Shown: positions 37,730 through 46,983 of the stretch, piece after piece | How positions within the stretch are numbered: position 1 is the stretch's first letter | Layout: each line of letters starts with the position of its first letter | Source of the DNA: Candidatus Cloacimonadota bacterium | GTDB lineage: Bacteria > Cloacimonadota > Cloacimonadia > Cloacimonadales > TCS61 | Length of the DNA: 51,480 nt | Reading direction: 5' to 3' | Assembly: GCA_021108315.1 (NCBI GenBank) | Contig: JAIORE010000070.1 | Location: forward strand, 1 to 51,480 | The notes under the pieces: model-generated | Seen by the model: only the letters and a program-made list of their open reading frames with translations | Databases searched by the model: none | What the model was told of the DNA's origin: nothing | Position numbers and translations under genes: made by a program

Positions 37730-38341
37730 ATGATTAAAATAGTTGGTTCTGAATTTGTTAAAAGTGCAGTTAAACCAGAACATTATACCTATAATTCCTA
37801 CGTTGATGTAGCTTTTGTAGGAAAATCTAATGTTGGAAAATCTTCTCTATTAAATACTCTTACAAATAGAAAAAAAATTGCTAAAATCAGTTCAACTCCC
37901 GGAAAAACGAAGTTAATCAATTTCTTTAAGATACGATTCAAATCCCAAACTGACCAAGAAGGTTTTTTGAATTTTGTTGACCTTCCCGGTTATGGATATG
38001 CAAAAGTAAGCAAAACTGAACGCGAATCTTGGAAAAAGATGATTGCTCTGTATTTCAAGAATAGAATTGAATTGAAAAGTGTAATTTTACTCATTGATAT
38101 CAGACACAAAATGGATTCAAAAGATGCGACAATGCTTCAAATGATAAAAGAATACAAAATCCCTTATTTAATCGCAGCTACCAAATCTGATAAAATTGCT
38201 AAGAGTAAAATTGCTCAAAGAATTAAATATTTTAGCAATGAATATAAAGTACTAAAAGATAATATCATTGCTGTTTCATCACTTAATAAATCTGGAAAAG
38301 ACAATATTTTAGCTTGGATTGAAAAATCAATACTTCATTAG
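37730..38341 (+). CDS. engB: Ribosome-biogenesis GTPase EngB/YsxC
   Basis: A 203-residue Era-like GTPase needed for large-subunit assembly. G1 GKSNVGKSS near 29-37, G2 TPGKTKLINF near 57, G3 DLPGYGYAKV near 86 with the family-typical GYGYA, and G4 TKSDK near 147. Full length. It starts two bases after the queD stop without a separate Shine-Dalgarno, so translation is probably coupled. The 3' side runs straight into the palindrome cluster (38374 on), which may also end the transcript. Confidence 0.95.
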   Translation: MIKIVGSEFVKSAVKPEHYTYNSYVDVAFVGKSNVGKSSLLNTLTNRKKIAKISSTPGKTKLINFFKIRFKSQTDQEGFLNFVDLPGYGYAKVSKTERESWKKMIALYFKNRIELKSVILLIDIRHKMDSKDATMLQMIKEYKIPYLIAATKSDKIAKSKIAQRIKYFSNEYKVLKDNIIAVSSLNKSGKDNILAWIEKSILH

Positions 38342-38806
38342 TGAATAGCGAATAATGAATAGTGAATTATTAGGAAACCGTTGAAACGGTTATTAATAAA
38401 ATTACTTTCGCATTAACCACAAACTTAAGTTTGTGGTTAATGTAATGCAGCCTATTACTTAACCGTTTCAACGGTTTCGGAGATTGTTAAAATACAAAAA
38501 TGAATTAAAGGGTAAAACCAATTTCCTTAGATTATATTAAATTGTATTAGAACAAAAATGTGTGAATTTTATTTAAAAAAACATTTTTGAAAATTTAATT
38601 ATTAACCCATGCCTTTAGGCGTGGGCTTGAGATAAACCTAAACGCTTCCGCTCCAAATCAGCTTTAGCTGATTTGGAGCAGGAAACTTAGGAAAGATAAA
38701 TTACCCACAACTAAGAGTTGTGAGCTATTTAGAATTAGGTAAAAAATTAGTAGATCAGTATTTTTGTTTTAGATACTAAATCGAAGTTATAAGCAAAAAA
38801 GGAAAA
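38342..38806. repeat. Cluster of five or more palindromes between engB and dxs
   Basis: An outer 19-bp inverted repeat (GAAACCGTTGAAACGGTTA at 38374-38392; inverted at 38460-38478) encloses a perfect 32-nt palindrome (38411-38442, half-site CATTAACCACAAACTT). Then come hairpins at 38606-38625 (CCCATGCC/GGCGTGGG, loop TTTA), 38650-38679 (14-bp perfect stem GCTCCAAATCAGCT, loop TT) and 38706-38722 (CACAACT/AGTTGTG, loop AAG). They resemble REP palindromes mobilised by RAYT/TnpA-type transposases, but no transposase is in the window. dxs follows with AAGGA at 38800. Confidence 0.85.
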
Positions 38807-40675
38807 ATGTTAAACAAAATAAAATGTCCTACAGATGTAAAAAAGCTTACAAATGCGGAATTAGAAAAGCTCGCTGAAGTTGTTCGTCATAGAATAATTG
38901 ACGTTACTGCAAAAAATGGTGGTCATATTGGACCCAGTTTGGGAGCAACCGACCTTACAATTGCTTTATTGAAAGTTTTTAATCCGCTCAAAGAACGAAT
39001 TGTCTGGGACGTTGGTCACCAATCTTACGCTTATAAAATTCTTACTGAAAGAAACGATAGATTTGAAACATTACGTAAATTCAATGGAATTAGTGGCTTT
39101 AATAATATTTTCGAGAGCAAATATGATGCTTTTGGAGTAGGTCATGCCAGTACTTCAATTTCGGCAGCTTTGGGAATCGTTGCTGGAAATGAGATTAACG
39201 GAAAAAAAGCAAAAACAGTTGCCGTAATCGGTGATGGAGCTTTGACTGGTGGAATTGCTTTTGAAGCCTTGAATCATGCCGGACATTTACAAAAGAATAT
39301 GATCGTGATTCTCAATGATAATAATATGTCAATTTCAAAAAATGTGGGAGCATTACAAGCTTATCTTGCCGATATCTTAGTGAGCAGATCGTACAATGCT
39401 GTCAAAGGAAAAATATGGGATATATTACATCGTTTTCCACCTCGGGTAAGAAGGAAATTAATTTCCAGTGCTCAAAAAATTGAAGAAAACGTTATTAATA
39501 CTTTTGTTCCAAACGTAATATTTGAAGATTTTGGTTTTAAATATGTTGGTCCAATTGATGGGCACGATATTAGAAAAATGGTAAAGATTTTCAGAAAAGC
39601 CAAAAATAATATGGTTGGTCCAATCCTAATTCATGTAGTTACTCAAAAAGGAAAAGGATATGAATTTGCCGAAACCAATTCAGCAAAATTTCATGGCTTA
39701 GGTCCATTTCACAAAGAGACCGGAGAATGTGTATCAAAAGGAAAAACGAGCTATTCCAGTTTGTTTGGCTCTACTTTAAGCAAAATAGCCGCAAATCAGG
39801 AAAACGTTGTTGCTATTACTGCTGCAATGACTGACGGAACCGGTCTGGCTAATTTTGCGAAAGCTTTCCCTGATAGATTTTTTGATGTTGGCATTGCAGA
39901 ACAACACGCTGTCACTTTTGCCGGAGGATTGGCAACTCAAGGTATAAAACCGTTCGTGGCAATTTATTCAACATTTTTGCAAAGAGCTTTTGACCAAGTA
40001 ATTCATGATATTGCTTTGCAAAAATTGCCGGTTGTTTTTTGTCTTGATCGAGCCGGTTTAGTGGGAGCAGATGGAGCTACTCATCACGGAGCTTTTGATC
40101 TCTCTTTTTTAAATTCAATACCTAATTTAGTGATTATGACTCCCTCTTGTGCTGAAGAACTTGTCAAAATGATGAAGTTTGCTGCCGAATACAAAACTTC
40201 TCCTGTCGTAATACGTTATCCTCGTGGTTATGCTAATCCGGCAAAACGGCGAATTCCAAAAATAAAATTGGGTAAATCAGAAATTGTACAAAAGGGAAAT
40301 AAAGTTGCCTTTCTATCTGTTGGAAATTCTCTACTTGATGCCCAAGAGATCGTTAAACTTATGAAAATTGATTTTCCTGAAATCAATCCCTATCTTATTA
40401 ATACAAGATTCACAAAACCAATAGATAAAGAATTATTAACCAACCTAAAAAATGAAGTTGATATTTTTATCACATTAGAAAATAATGCAAAAATCGGTGG
40501 ATTCGGAAGTTCGATAAGTTCATTCTTTGCCTTAGACGACAAAAAAGTTTTATCGTTTGGATATCCGGATAAATTCATTGAACATGGTTCTGTAGATAAG
40601 CTATTGGAAATGATTGATCTCACTCCTAACCAAATTTACCAAAAAATCAAAAAATACTTTGTTAAACATCTATGA
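38807..40675 (+). CDS. dxs: 1-deoxy-D-xylulose-5-phosphate synthase
   Basis: DXS condenses pyruvate and glyceraldehyde 3-phosphate to DXP, the first step of the MEP isoprenoid pathway and a feed to thiamine and pyridoxal. At 622 residues it is full length. The thiamine-diphosphate motif runs from GDGALTGG to NDNNMSI (~145-180), GHIGPSLGATDL lies at the front, and DRAGLVGADGATHHG at ~420 carries the transketolase-like active-site segment; GIAEQHAVTFAGG is conserved. Its end overlaps mnmE (ATGA). The upstream palindrome cluster may insulate it from engB. No other MEP gene is nearby. Confidence 0.97.
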   Translation: MLNKIKCPTDVKKLTNAELEKLAEVVRHRIIDVTAKNGGHIGPSLGATDLTIALLKVFNPLKERIVWDVGHQSYAYKILTERNDRFETLRKFNGISGFNNIFESKYDAFGVGHASTSISAALGIVAGNEINGKKAKTVAVIGDGALTGGIAFEALNHAGHLQKNMIVILNDNNMSISKNVGALQAYLADILVSRSYNAVKGKIWDILHRFPPRVRRKLISSAQKIEENVINTFVPNVIFEDFGFKYVGPIDGHDIRKMVKIFRKAKNNMVGPILIHVVTQKGKGYEFAETNSAKFHGLGPFHKETGECVSKGKTSYSSLFGSTLSKIAANQENVVAITAAMTDGTGLANFAKAFPDRFFDVGIAEQHAVTFAGGLATQGIKPFVAIYSTFLQRAFDQVIHDIALQKLPVVFCLDRAGLVGADGATHHGAFDLSFLNSIPNLVIMTPSCAEELVKMMKFAAEYKTSPVVIRYPRGYANPAKRRIPKIKLGKSEIVQKGNKVAFLSVGNSLLDAQEIVKLMKIDFPEINPYLINTRFTKPIDKELLTNLKNEVDIFITLENNAKIGGFGSSISSFFALDDKKVLSFGYPDKFIEHGSVDKLLEMIDLTPNQIYQKIKKYFVKHL

Positions 40676-42027
40676 CCTTTTTTCAAGATTCTATTGTAGC
40701 GATTTCTACTCCTTATGGAAGTAGCGGAATTGCAGTAATTAGATTAAGTGGTGAAAATTCAATTGAAATTGTTGACCTTTTTTTTAAAGGCAAAATAAAA
40801 CTCGAAAAAGTAAAATCCAATTCTATCATTTATGGGAAAATTCAAGAAAATAAACATATCATTGATGATGTTCTGATTTCAATTTTCCGTGCTCCTCACA
40901 GTTATACCGGAGAAAATGTTGTTGAAATTTCCTGTCACGGAAATATGTTTATTGCCAACAAAATTTTAGAACTTTTACTTACAAAATGCCGTTTGGCAGA
41001 AAAAGGTGAATTTACTCAACGAGCTTTTCTGAATAACAAAATGGATTTAACAGAAGCCGAAGCTGTAGGTGATCTATTAAATGCAAAAACAAATTTTTCT
41101 CATATCGCTGCAATGGAACAATTGCATGGTAGCCTTCATAACCGGATTTCAAAATTATTAACTTCAATTACTGATATCAGAACTTTATTAGAGCTGGAAA
41201 TAGATTTTTTGGAACAAGATTTACCATTTATTGATATTAAAGAAATTCAAGAAAAAATAAGAGCCATATTAATTGAACTTGAAAACTTAGTGATTACCGG
41301 AGAAGAAGGTTTGATCTTGCGAGAAGGCTTGATGGTAAGCTTGGTTGGTGCTCCAAATGTTGGGAAATCCAGCATTTTTAATTCACTTTTGGAAACAGAA
41401 AGAGCTATTGTAACACCAATTCCCGGAACAACTCGCGATTATTTGGAAGAAGCTATTTCTCTCAAAGGGTATTTAGTAAGAATTTTTGATACTGCCGGGA
41501 TTAGAAACACAGATGATTCAATTGAAAAAATTGGCATTGAACGCTCATTTGATATTGTTAAAAAATCACATAAAGTTCTCTTTATAATTGATGGAAAAGA
41601 AAATCTTGAGGAATATAAAAAACTTGGTGAACTCATTGATGAACAAAAAATTATTAAAGTTCTGAATAAAGCAGATCTATTTGAAAAATCAGAAATTGAT
41701 AACTTCATAAAGAAGAATTATATAATTTGCTCAACTACCAATAAAAATGGATTGGAAAGTCTAAAAGAAATCTTGCTGAAAGATATTGAAATCTCTGAAG
41801 ATCAGCTTCATAAAGGTATTCTTAGTAATGCAAGACATATCGCAGCTGTAAAAAAAACAATCGAGTCAATAAAAATAGCTATTCAATCTATAGATGATCA
41901 ATTAGGTTTTGAATTTACTGCATTTGACCTAAAAGAAGCAAGTTCAGCCTTGGAAGAAATTATTGGAATTGTTTCAACTGATGATTTTTTGAATAAAATC
42001 TTTGATAATTTTTGTATTGGGAAGTAG
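40672..42027 (+). CDS. mnmE: tRNA modification GTPase MnmE
   Basis: MnmE, with MnmG, adds the aminomethyl-type group at U34 of certain tRNAs. The 451-residue protein shows the N-terminal tetrahydrofolate-binding domain (DSIVAISTPYGSSGIAVIRLSG), the helical domain and the inserted G domain: P-loop GAPNVGKSS, G2 GTTRDY, G3 DTAGIR and NKAD. It ends in the diagnostic FCIGK, whose Cys is required for activity. The start ATG shares bases with the dxs stop, so translation is coupled. mnmG is not in the window. Confidence 0.97.
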   Translation: MTFFQDSIVAISTPYGSSGIAVIRLSGENSIEIVDLFFKGKIKLEKVKSNSIIYGKIQENKHIIDDVLISIFRAPHSYTGENVVEISCHGNMFIANKILELLLTKCRLAEKGEFTQRAFLNNKMDLTEAEAVGDLLNAKTNFSHIAAMEQLHGSLHNRISKLLTSITDIRTLLELEIDFLEQDLPFIDIKEIQEKIRAILIELENLVITGEEGLILREGLMVSLVGAPNVGKSSIFNSLLETERAIVTPIPGTTRDYLEEAISLKGYLVRIFDTAGIRNTDDSIEKIGIERSFDIVKKSHKVLFIIDGKENLEEYKKLGELIDEQKIIKVLNKADLFEKSEIDNFIKKNYIICSTTNKNGLESLKEILLKDIEISEDQLHKGILSNARHIAAVKKTIESIKIAIQSIDDQLGFEFTAFDLKEASSALEEIIGIVSTDDFLNKIFDNFCIGK

Positions 42028-42563
42028 AAGAAACAAAAAAATCTCTCGTTAAAGATACAAAGTCGCAAAACAAAAAGAAAAGATTTAACTACAGAGAACA
42101 CTGAGAGCACAAGGTTTATTTTCATTTCTCAATTCTACTCATCCCTGAATCCTACGAATCCAAATTCCGACATTTTTTCTTCCTAATTCCTATCTCCTAT
42201 CTCCTATCTCCTATTTTCCATCTTTTAAAATTGTATTTGACAAATCAAATAATGATAAAATTCATTGCCAAGTTTTTGAATAAAACGTTTGCTTTGCTGA
42301 ATTAATTAGGCTTAATGATATTACATAAGAAGAAATATATCGTTAGTTTAAAACTTTTATCAATGTTTTACGTAAAATATTATATGAGTTCTGCATAATT
42401 AGGTGTTTTTGTCATCCTGAGTGATCTTCTTGCTTTTCTTACGAAGGAACTTGGCTTAAATATGAGGATTCTTCGTGAGAAGAACTTTGGAGAATTCCTC
42501 AGAAAGACAGAATTTTAGAATTATGCAGCCCCCTTTAAAAATATTATAAATGATGAGGTGATA
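42028..42563. repeat. 536-nt spacer with a MITE-like element
   Basis: A perfect 10-bp inverted repeat CTGCATAATT/AATTATGCAG (42391-42400 with 42519-42528) bounds a 138-nt element containing GTCATCCTGAG and, further on, GAGGATTCTTCG; this is a diverged copy of a repeat I recognise as common in several phyla. Upstream are repeat texts CTACAGAGAACACTGAGAGCAC near 42090 and GAATCCTACGAATCC near 42145, and a 7-nt tandem (TATCTCC) near 42191. GAGGTG at 42555-42560 is the hdrA ribosome site. No gene was seen. Confidence 0.7.
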
Positions 42564-44951
42564 ATGGAAAAAATCGGAGTGTATCTTTGCCAGTGTGGTG
42601 GCAATATTTCAAACACAATTGATTTACAGAAAATAACAGACCATTTAAAGAAAAATAATGGTGATGAATTAATCATCAAAGAATTTTCTCATATGTGTTC
42701 CGGAGCTGGACAAAAATTGATAACAGATGATATTAAAGATCAAAAACTTGATAGGGTAGTGATTGCTTCCTGCTCTCCTCATTTTCACGAAAAGACTTTT
42801 AAAGCAGCGATGACCAAAGGTGGCTTAAATCCTTATGTTATGGAAATTGCAAATTTTCGTGAACATTGCTCTTGGGCTCACAAAAGTCAGCCGGAAATTG
42901 CAACTGAAAAGGCAAAAGATATCTTAGACGCTTCGATTGCTAAAGCGAGAATGGATTTCCCTCTCGAAGAAAAAATAATGCCATTGGGTGATAAAGTTTT
43001 AGTTATCGGTGGAGGAGTTGCAGGTATTCAAGTTTCTCTTGATTTAGCTGATGCAGGACAAAAAGTTACATTAGTTGAGAAGTTACCCACAATTGGTGGG
43101 AAAATGGCTGTTCTCACCAAAACATTTCCTACAGAAGATTGTTCAGCTTGTATAATTTCACCAAAAATGGCTGAAGCTCAAGCTCATAAAAATATCAACC
43201 TTATTACAAATGCTGAAATTGAAAATATTCAAGGGCACAGATTACATTTTGAAGCAAAGATCCGCAACAAAGCTCGTTATATTATTGAAAATCTAGATAT
43301 GGATCAATGTCTGATCTGTACAAAATGTGTGCAGGAATGTCCGGTAACAACCAATAATTATTGGGAACAAGGTGTTATTGATCGAAAGGCTATTTACATT
43401 CCGGCAGTTCTGGCAATTCCCTTCAAATATATTATTGATCCCGATACTTGTCTCCATTTCAAAGATGGGTCGTGTAATATTTGCGAGGAAGTTTGTCCTC
43501 AAAATGCCATAGTTTTTGATCAAAAAGATGAAGTTGTTGATGTTGCAGTTGATACGATTGTTGTAGCCACCGGATTTGATATTTTCGATGCTACGGAAAA
43601 ACCTGTTTTTGGTTATGGAAAATTTAAAAATGTCGTAACTGCTCTGGAAATGGAACGAATCGTTGATCATATAAGTGAAAAACCTGCTCCTCCTCGAAAA
43701 ATTGGTAATCGAATCGCCTTTGTGCAATGCGTTGGTTCACGGGATGAACAGGTTGGTAGAGAATATTGCTCGCGAGTCTGTTGTATGTATTCCATTAAAT
43801 TAGCTTCTCTTCTCAAACAAGCAAAACCGGAAAAAGATATTTATATTTTCTATACTGATATTCGTGCTTTTGGAAAAGGTTATGAAGAATATTACAAAAG
43901 AGCCCAGAAAATGGGAATCAAATTCATTCGAGGAAAACCATCACATTTTGAAGAGAATCAATTTTCCAAAAAAGTAACTCTCACGGTAGAAGATACCCTA
44001 TCTCGTAAAATTATTGAAACTGATTTTGATTTGGTAGTTTTAGCAAATGGTTTAGGATTAAGTAAATCAACTGATAATATTATAGATTTTCTCAAATTAG
44101 CAAAAAGTGACGATGGGTTCTTAAAAGAAGCTCATCCCAAATATAAACCTGTTGATACTTTAGTAGAAGGTGTATTTATTGCCGGTGCAGTTCAGGGACC
44201 GAAAGATATTCCCGATACTGTAACTCAGGCAAGTGCAGCAGCTGCTCGTGTTTTAGCAACTTTAGCTCAAAAAGAGTTTAAATTGGATCCGATTCTTGCC
44301 TTTGTAAATCAGGAAAAATGTGATGGTTGCAGATTATGCCTTGATAATTGCCCGAAGGAAGCCATTATTATGAATAAGAATGGTAAAGCAGAAGTAAATG
44401 AAGCCCTTTGTCTTGGTTGTGGTTCCTGCATTGCATCTTGCCCCACAGAAGCTCTGGATTTATACAGCTACACAACAGCACAGCTTTATAATCAAATTGA
44501 TGCAATTCTAAACAACAAGCAGGAAAATGAAACAAGAATTCTCATTTTTGCAGATGACTCTTGCACATATCGTCTTGCTGATGCCCTTGGTGTGAGAAAA
44601 ATGAAATACAATACCGATACACGTATCATTCGTTTCCCAAGTAGTGGGCGTATTACTCCCAACCTAATGCTCTATGCTTTCAAAAAAGGAGCAGATGCTA
44701 TTATGATTGGAGATTGTCATAAGAAAAGCTTGAGAGTTCCTTGGACAAGTCAGGTTGCTTTGCAAAGTATTAAAAAAACTAACGAAAAATTAGTTGAAGC
44801 TGGAGTTGAAGGAGATAGAATAATTTTCCACGAATTTGGTGCAGGTGATTTGAATATTTTTATCAATAAAGTAGATGAAATTTCGGAATCATTGAAAACT
44901 ATGGATAAAATAACTTCTGAAACTAAGGAGAAATTATGCCAAAGAAATTAA
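42564..44951 (+). CDS. hdrA: HdrA-type flavoprotein with degenerate MvhD-like C-terminus
   Basis: A heterodisulfide-reductase-A-like iron-sulfur flavoprotein of about 795 residues. ATG 42564 is preferred over a GTG two codons earlier because GAGGTG covers that GTG. The N-terminal Cys motifs (CQCGG, SHMCSGAGQ, ASCSPHFHE) and FAD site VIGGGVAGIQ at 147-156 are typical, with CSACI at 193-197. Four ferredoxin-like cluster motifs are present: C249/252/255/259, C296/304/307/311, then CDGCRLCLDNCP and CLGCGSCIASCP near 590-620. The last ~140 residues align with MvhD, the hydrogenase-link subunit, but most of its cluster Cys are lost (PSSGR for CSGR). HdrA proteins perform flavin-based electron bifurcation; the donors and acceptors here are unknown. 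Confidence 0.92.
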   Translation: MEKIGVYLCQCGGNISNTIDLQKITDHLKKNNGDELIIKEFSHMCSGAGQKLITDDIKDQKLDRVVIASCSPHFHEKTFKAAMTKGGLNPYVMEIANFREHCSWAHKSQPEIATEKAKDILDASIAKARMDFPLEEKIMPLGDKVLVIGGGVAGIQVSLDLADAGQKVTLVEKLPTIGGKMAVLTKTFPTEDCSACIISPKMAEAQAHKNINLITNAEIENIQGHRLHFEAKIRNKARYIIENLDMDQCLICTKCVQECPVTTNNYWEQGVIDRKAIYIPAVLAIPFKYIIDPDTCLHFKDGSCNICEEVCPQNAIVFDQKDEVVDVAVDTIVVATGFDIFDATEKPVFGYGKFKNVVTALEMERIVDHISEKPAPPRKIGNRIAFVQCVGSRDEQVGREYCSRVCCMYSIKLASLLKQAKPEKDIYIFYTDIRAFGKGYEEYYKRAQKMGIKFIRGKPSHFEENQFSKKVTLTVEDTLSRKIIETDFDLVVLANGLGLSKSTDNIIDFLKLAKSDDGFLKEAHPKYKPVDTLVEGVFIAGAVQGPKDIPDTVTQASAAAARVLATLAQKEFKLDPILAFVNQEKCDGCRLCLDNCPKEAIIMNKNGKAEVNEALCLGCGSCIASCPTEALDLYSYTTAQLYNQIDAILNNKQENETRILIFADDSCTYRLADALGVRKMKYNTDTRIIRFPSSGRITPNLMLYAFKKGADAIMIGDCHKKSLRVPWTSQVALQSIKKTNEKLVEAGVEGDRIIFHEFGAGDLNIFINKVDEISESLKTMDKITSETKEKLCQRN

Positions 44952-45340
44952 AATTTGATTATAAAGGTTCTGAGTTTCTTGATAAAATCGTAAAATTAAG
45001 TGGTGAGATAATAACACTTTGTGATCAATGCGGAACTTGTTCTGCCGGATGTCCTTTTGTAGAAGAGATGGATATTACACCGTCACAGATAATGCGAAAA
45101 GTTTTGATTGGCGATATGGAAGTGATGGATTCTCAAACAATGTGGATTTGTGCTTCCTGTTTTACTTGTACGGTTCGATGTCCCAGAAAACTGGATGTTT
45201 CCAAAGTTTCCGAAGCATTGAGACAGGTAAAACTGAGACAAGCTGTTGATAAAATGGATATTTCCGATATTTCTGCTGAAGAAGCAAAAAGACTACCTGT
45301 AATTGGCTTGGTAAGTTCGTTCCGAAAATTAACCGGATAA
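44936..45340 (+). CDS. hdrC: HdrC-type iron-sulfur subunit
   Basis: A 134-residue protein with two [4Fe-4S] motifs, CDQCGTCSAGCPF near 31-43 and CASCFTCTVRCPR near 71-83, the standard HdrC layout that carries electrons between HdrA and HdrB. It overlaps hdrA by 16 nt and has GGAG before its start. hdrB follows after 20 nt. No hydrogenase, formate dehydrogenase or electron-transfer flavoprotein gene is adjacent, so the electron source is open. Confidence 0.94.
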   Translation: MPKKLKFDYKGSEFLDKIVKLSGEIITLCDQCGTCSAGCPFVEEMDITPSQIMRKVLIGDMEVMDSQTMWICASCFTCTVRCPRKLDVSKVSEALRQVKLRQAVDKMDISDISAEEAKRLPVIGLVSSFRKLTG

Positions 45341-45360
45341 TTAATAATTAAGGAAAAAAA

Positions 45361-46287
45361 ATGAGCGTAATAAATAATAAAAAAATAAAAATTTCATATT
45401 TCCCCGGATGTACTCTGAAAACTACTGCCAAAAATCTGGAGATTTCAGCTATTGAATCTGCTAAAAAACTTGGAATTGAAATGGTTGAATTGTCTAAATG
45501 GAATTGTTGCGGAGTTGTGGCTTCTCTTACCAGTGATGATCTTATGAAACATCTTGCTCCGGTTCGCAACCTTATTCGGGTTCAGGAAATGCAGAAAAAT
45601 AAATTGGTAGATGAAGGAGAAAATCGTCTTCTCACGCTTTGTTCAATGTGTTTCAATACTTTGAAATTAAGTAATAAACGAATTCATGAAAACAATGAAG
45701 ATCTTATTTCATTAAATAATTTTATGTATCTTGAAGAAGATTATGAGGGTGAAGTAGAAGTTATCCACTTTTTTGAATTGATCAAAGAAATTGGATTTGA
45801 GAAAGTTAAAGAACAAGCCAAAACTACTCTAAAAGATTTAAAAATCGCTCCTTATTACGGTTGTATGTTACTTCGTCCCAAAGAAGTAGGACTTGATGAT
45901 GCAGAATCACCGAATATTATGGAAAATTTTATTGAATCAATCGGTGGAACTGCTATCGAATGGGAAGCAAAAAGTAGATGTTGCGGAAGCTATCATACGG
46001 TGAATAATAAACATATTGTGATTAATCTTGCGAAAAGTATTATTGAAAATGCGAGGAAAAATGGTGCTGAAACCATTATCACAACTTGTCCATTATGTGC
46101 TTTCAATCTGGATAGTCGTCAAAAAGATATTATTGAAGAATTCCCTGATTTTGTGCCAATGCCGATTTTTTATTTTAGTCAGTTAATGGCACTTGCTCTT
46201 GGGGTGGAAGAAAAATATTTTGGTTTTGATGATAATTATATTGATCCAAAAAAAATATTGGAAGAAAAAGGATTGCTTAGTAATTGA
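45361..46287 (+). CDS. hdrB: HdrB-type CCG-domain subunit
   Basis: A 308-residue protein with two CCG domains, the hallmark of HdrB: domain 1 has YFPGCTLK near 12, WNCCGVV near 45 and CSMCFNT near 96; domain 2 has YYGCMLLRP near 165, SRCCGSYH near 205 and CPLCAF near 243. In methanogens these Cys bind the noncubane [4Fe-4S] clusters that cleave the CoM-S-S-CoB heterodisulfide. Outside methanogens HdrB-like proteins reduce other disulfides or quinones; there is no evidence for CoM/CoB here, so the substrate is unknown. The gene ends in a terminator at 46391-46419 after a hairpin repeat. Confidence 0.94.
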   Translation: MSVINNKKIKISYFPGCTLKTTAKNLEISAIESAKKLGIEMVELSKWNCCGVVASLTSDDLMKHLAPVRNLIRVQEMQKNKLVDEGENRLLTLCSMCFNTLKLSNKRIHENNEDLISLNNFMYLEEDYEGEVEVIHFFELIKEIGFEKVKEQAKTTLKDLKIAPYYGCMLLRPKEVGLDDAESPNIMENFIESIGGTAIEWEAKSRCCGSYHTVNNKHIVINLAKSIIENARKNGAETIITTCPLCAFNLDSRQKDIIEEFPDFVPMPIFYFSQLMALALGVEEKYFGFDDNYIDPKKILEEKGLLSN

Positions 46288-46352
46288 AGAAAATTTAGCC
46301 GCTGATTCACGCTGATTTAAAAACGGATAAAGAAACCTCTCTCAGAGTAGTT

Positions 46353-46381
46353 CTCCCCTTGCCAAGGGGAGTTAGAGGGGT
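46353..46381. repeat. Hairpin repeat copy after hdrB
   Basis: An 8-bp stem CTCCCCTT/AAGGGGAG with loop GCC, then tail TTAGAGGGGT. The stem and tail match the copies at 26422-26450 and 28179-28207 while the loop differs. Confidence 0.85.
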
Positions 46382-46390
46382 TAAATATAA

Positions 46391-46419
46391 AAAAGCCTGT
46401 TAATAAATAACAGGCTTTT
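46391..46419. terminator. Bidirectional intrinsic terminator
   Basis: A perfect 12-bp stem AAAAGCCTGTTA/TAACAGGCTTTT (46391-46402 with 46408-46419), loop ATAAA, with A run on the left and T runs on the right. It lies between the convergent hdrB and DUF3332 genes. Confidence 0.93.
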
Positions 46420-46439
46420 TCGTTTTTTAAGAAAAAATA

Positions 46440-46952
46440 TTAATGAAGAATTAGAGATTTTATCTCTTCTTTTCCATTTGGATAAATTAATGTTAAATCA
46501 TTTTTATCCATTCTACCAATTTCATAACTTTTTTCATTAGAGACAAGATTCCAAGATTTTGTCATTGGATTAAATTCAATTGCAATTGTTTTTCCAACTT
46601 CATTGTTTTCAAATTCTGCAAATTCAACAAAATTTTGTGAACTTGTAATCTGATAAATCTTTCCATCTAATTCTGTATATTGTACTTTATCACCTGTATT
46701 TGAAAATACAACAGGATTTTCTCCAGTCCAGAATTCGATAAGATTTAAAAAAACAGTATCAACAAATCCCGCAGCAGAATAAACAGGAATAATATTAAAT
46801 ACCCAAAAAACTGCAGAGTTAATGAACTTATCTTCAAAACCTCCATTAAATTCATACACTTTTCTCGTCAGGCTAAAATTACCATAGCATCCACTTAACA
46901 AAATAATTCCGATAAGTAGAAAAGCTAAACTTGTTACTCTGATCTTTTTCAT
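46440..46952 (-). CDS. DUF3332 lipoprotein
   Basis: A 170-residue lipoprotein: leader to LLSGC with lipobox LSGC near residue 21, followed by the DUF3332 signature 'FSLTRKVYEFN' and 'IIPVYSAAGFVDTVFLNLIEFWTGENP'. The rest (~90-170) is a small beta-rich region. The function of the family is unknown; members are often near cell-envelope genes. The start has a weak AGGAG-like site. It is followed by the hdrB-facing terminator. A secreted barrel-like gene lies 31 nt upstream on the same strand and probably shares the transcript. Confidence 0.88.
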   Translation of the reverse strand: MKKIRVTSLAFLLIGIILLSGCYGNFSLTRKVYEFNGGFEDKFINSAVFWVFNIIPVYSAAGFVDTVFLNLIEFWTGENPVVFSNTGDKVQYTELDGKIYQITSSQNFVEFAEFENNEVGKTIAIEFNPMTKSWNLVSNEKSYEIGRMDKNDLTLIYPNGKEEIKSLILH

Positions 46953-46983
46953 AAATACTCCTTTTTATTTTACTTACAGAACA

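Noticed and set aside
42189..42212. Short tandem TATCTCC repeat as a CRISPR or regulatory array
   Set aside because: The unit is only 7 nt, there are no spacers and no cas genes; it is a simple low-complexity tandem repeat.
43293..43727. Minus-strand open frame of 144 codons opposite hdrA
   Set aside because: It is antisense to iron-sulfur and FAD regions of hdrA and has no ribosome site.
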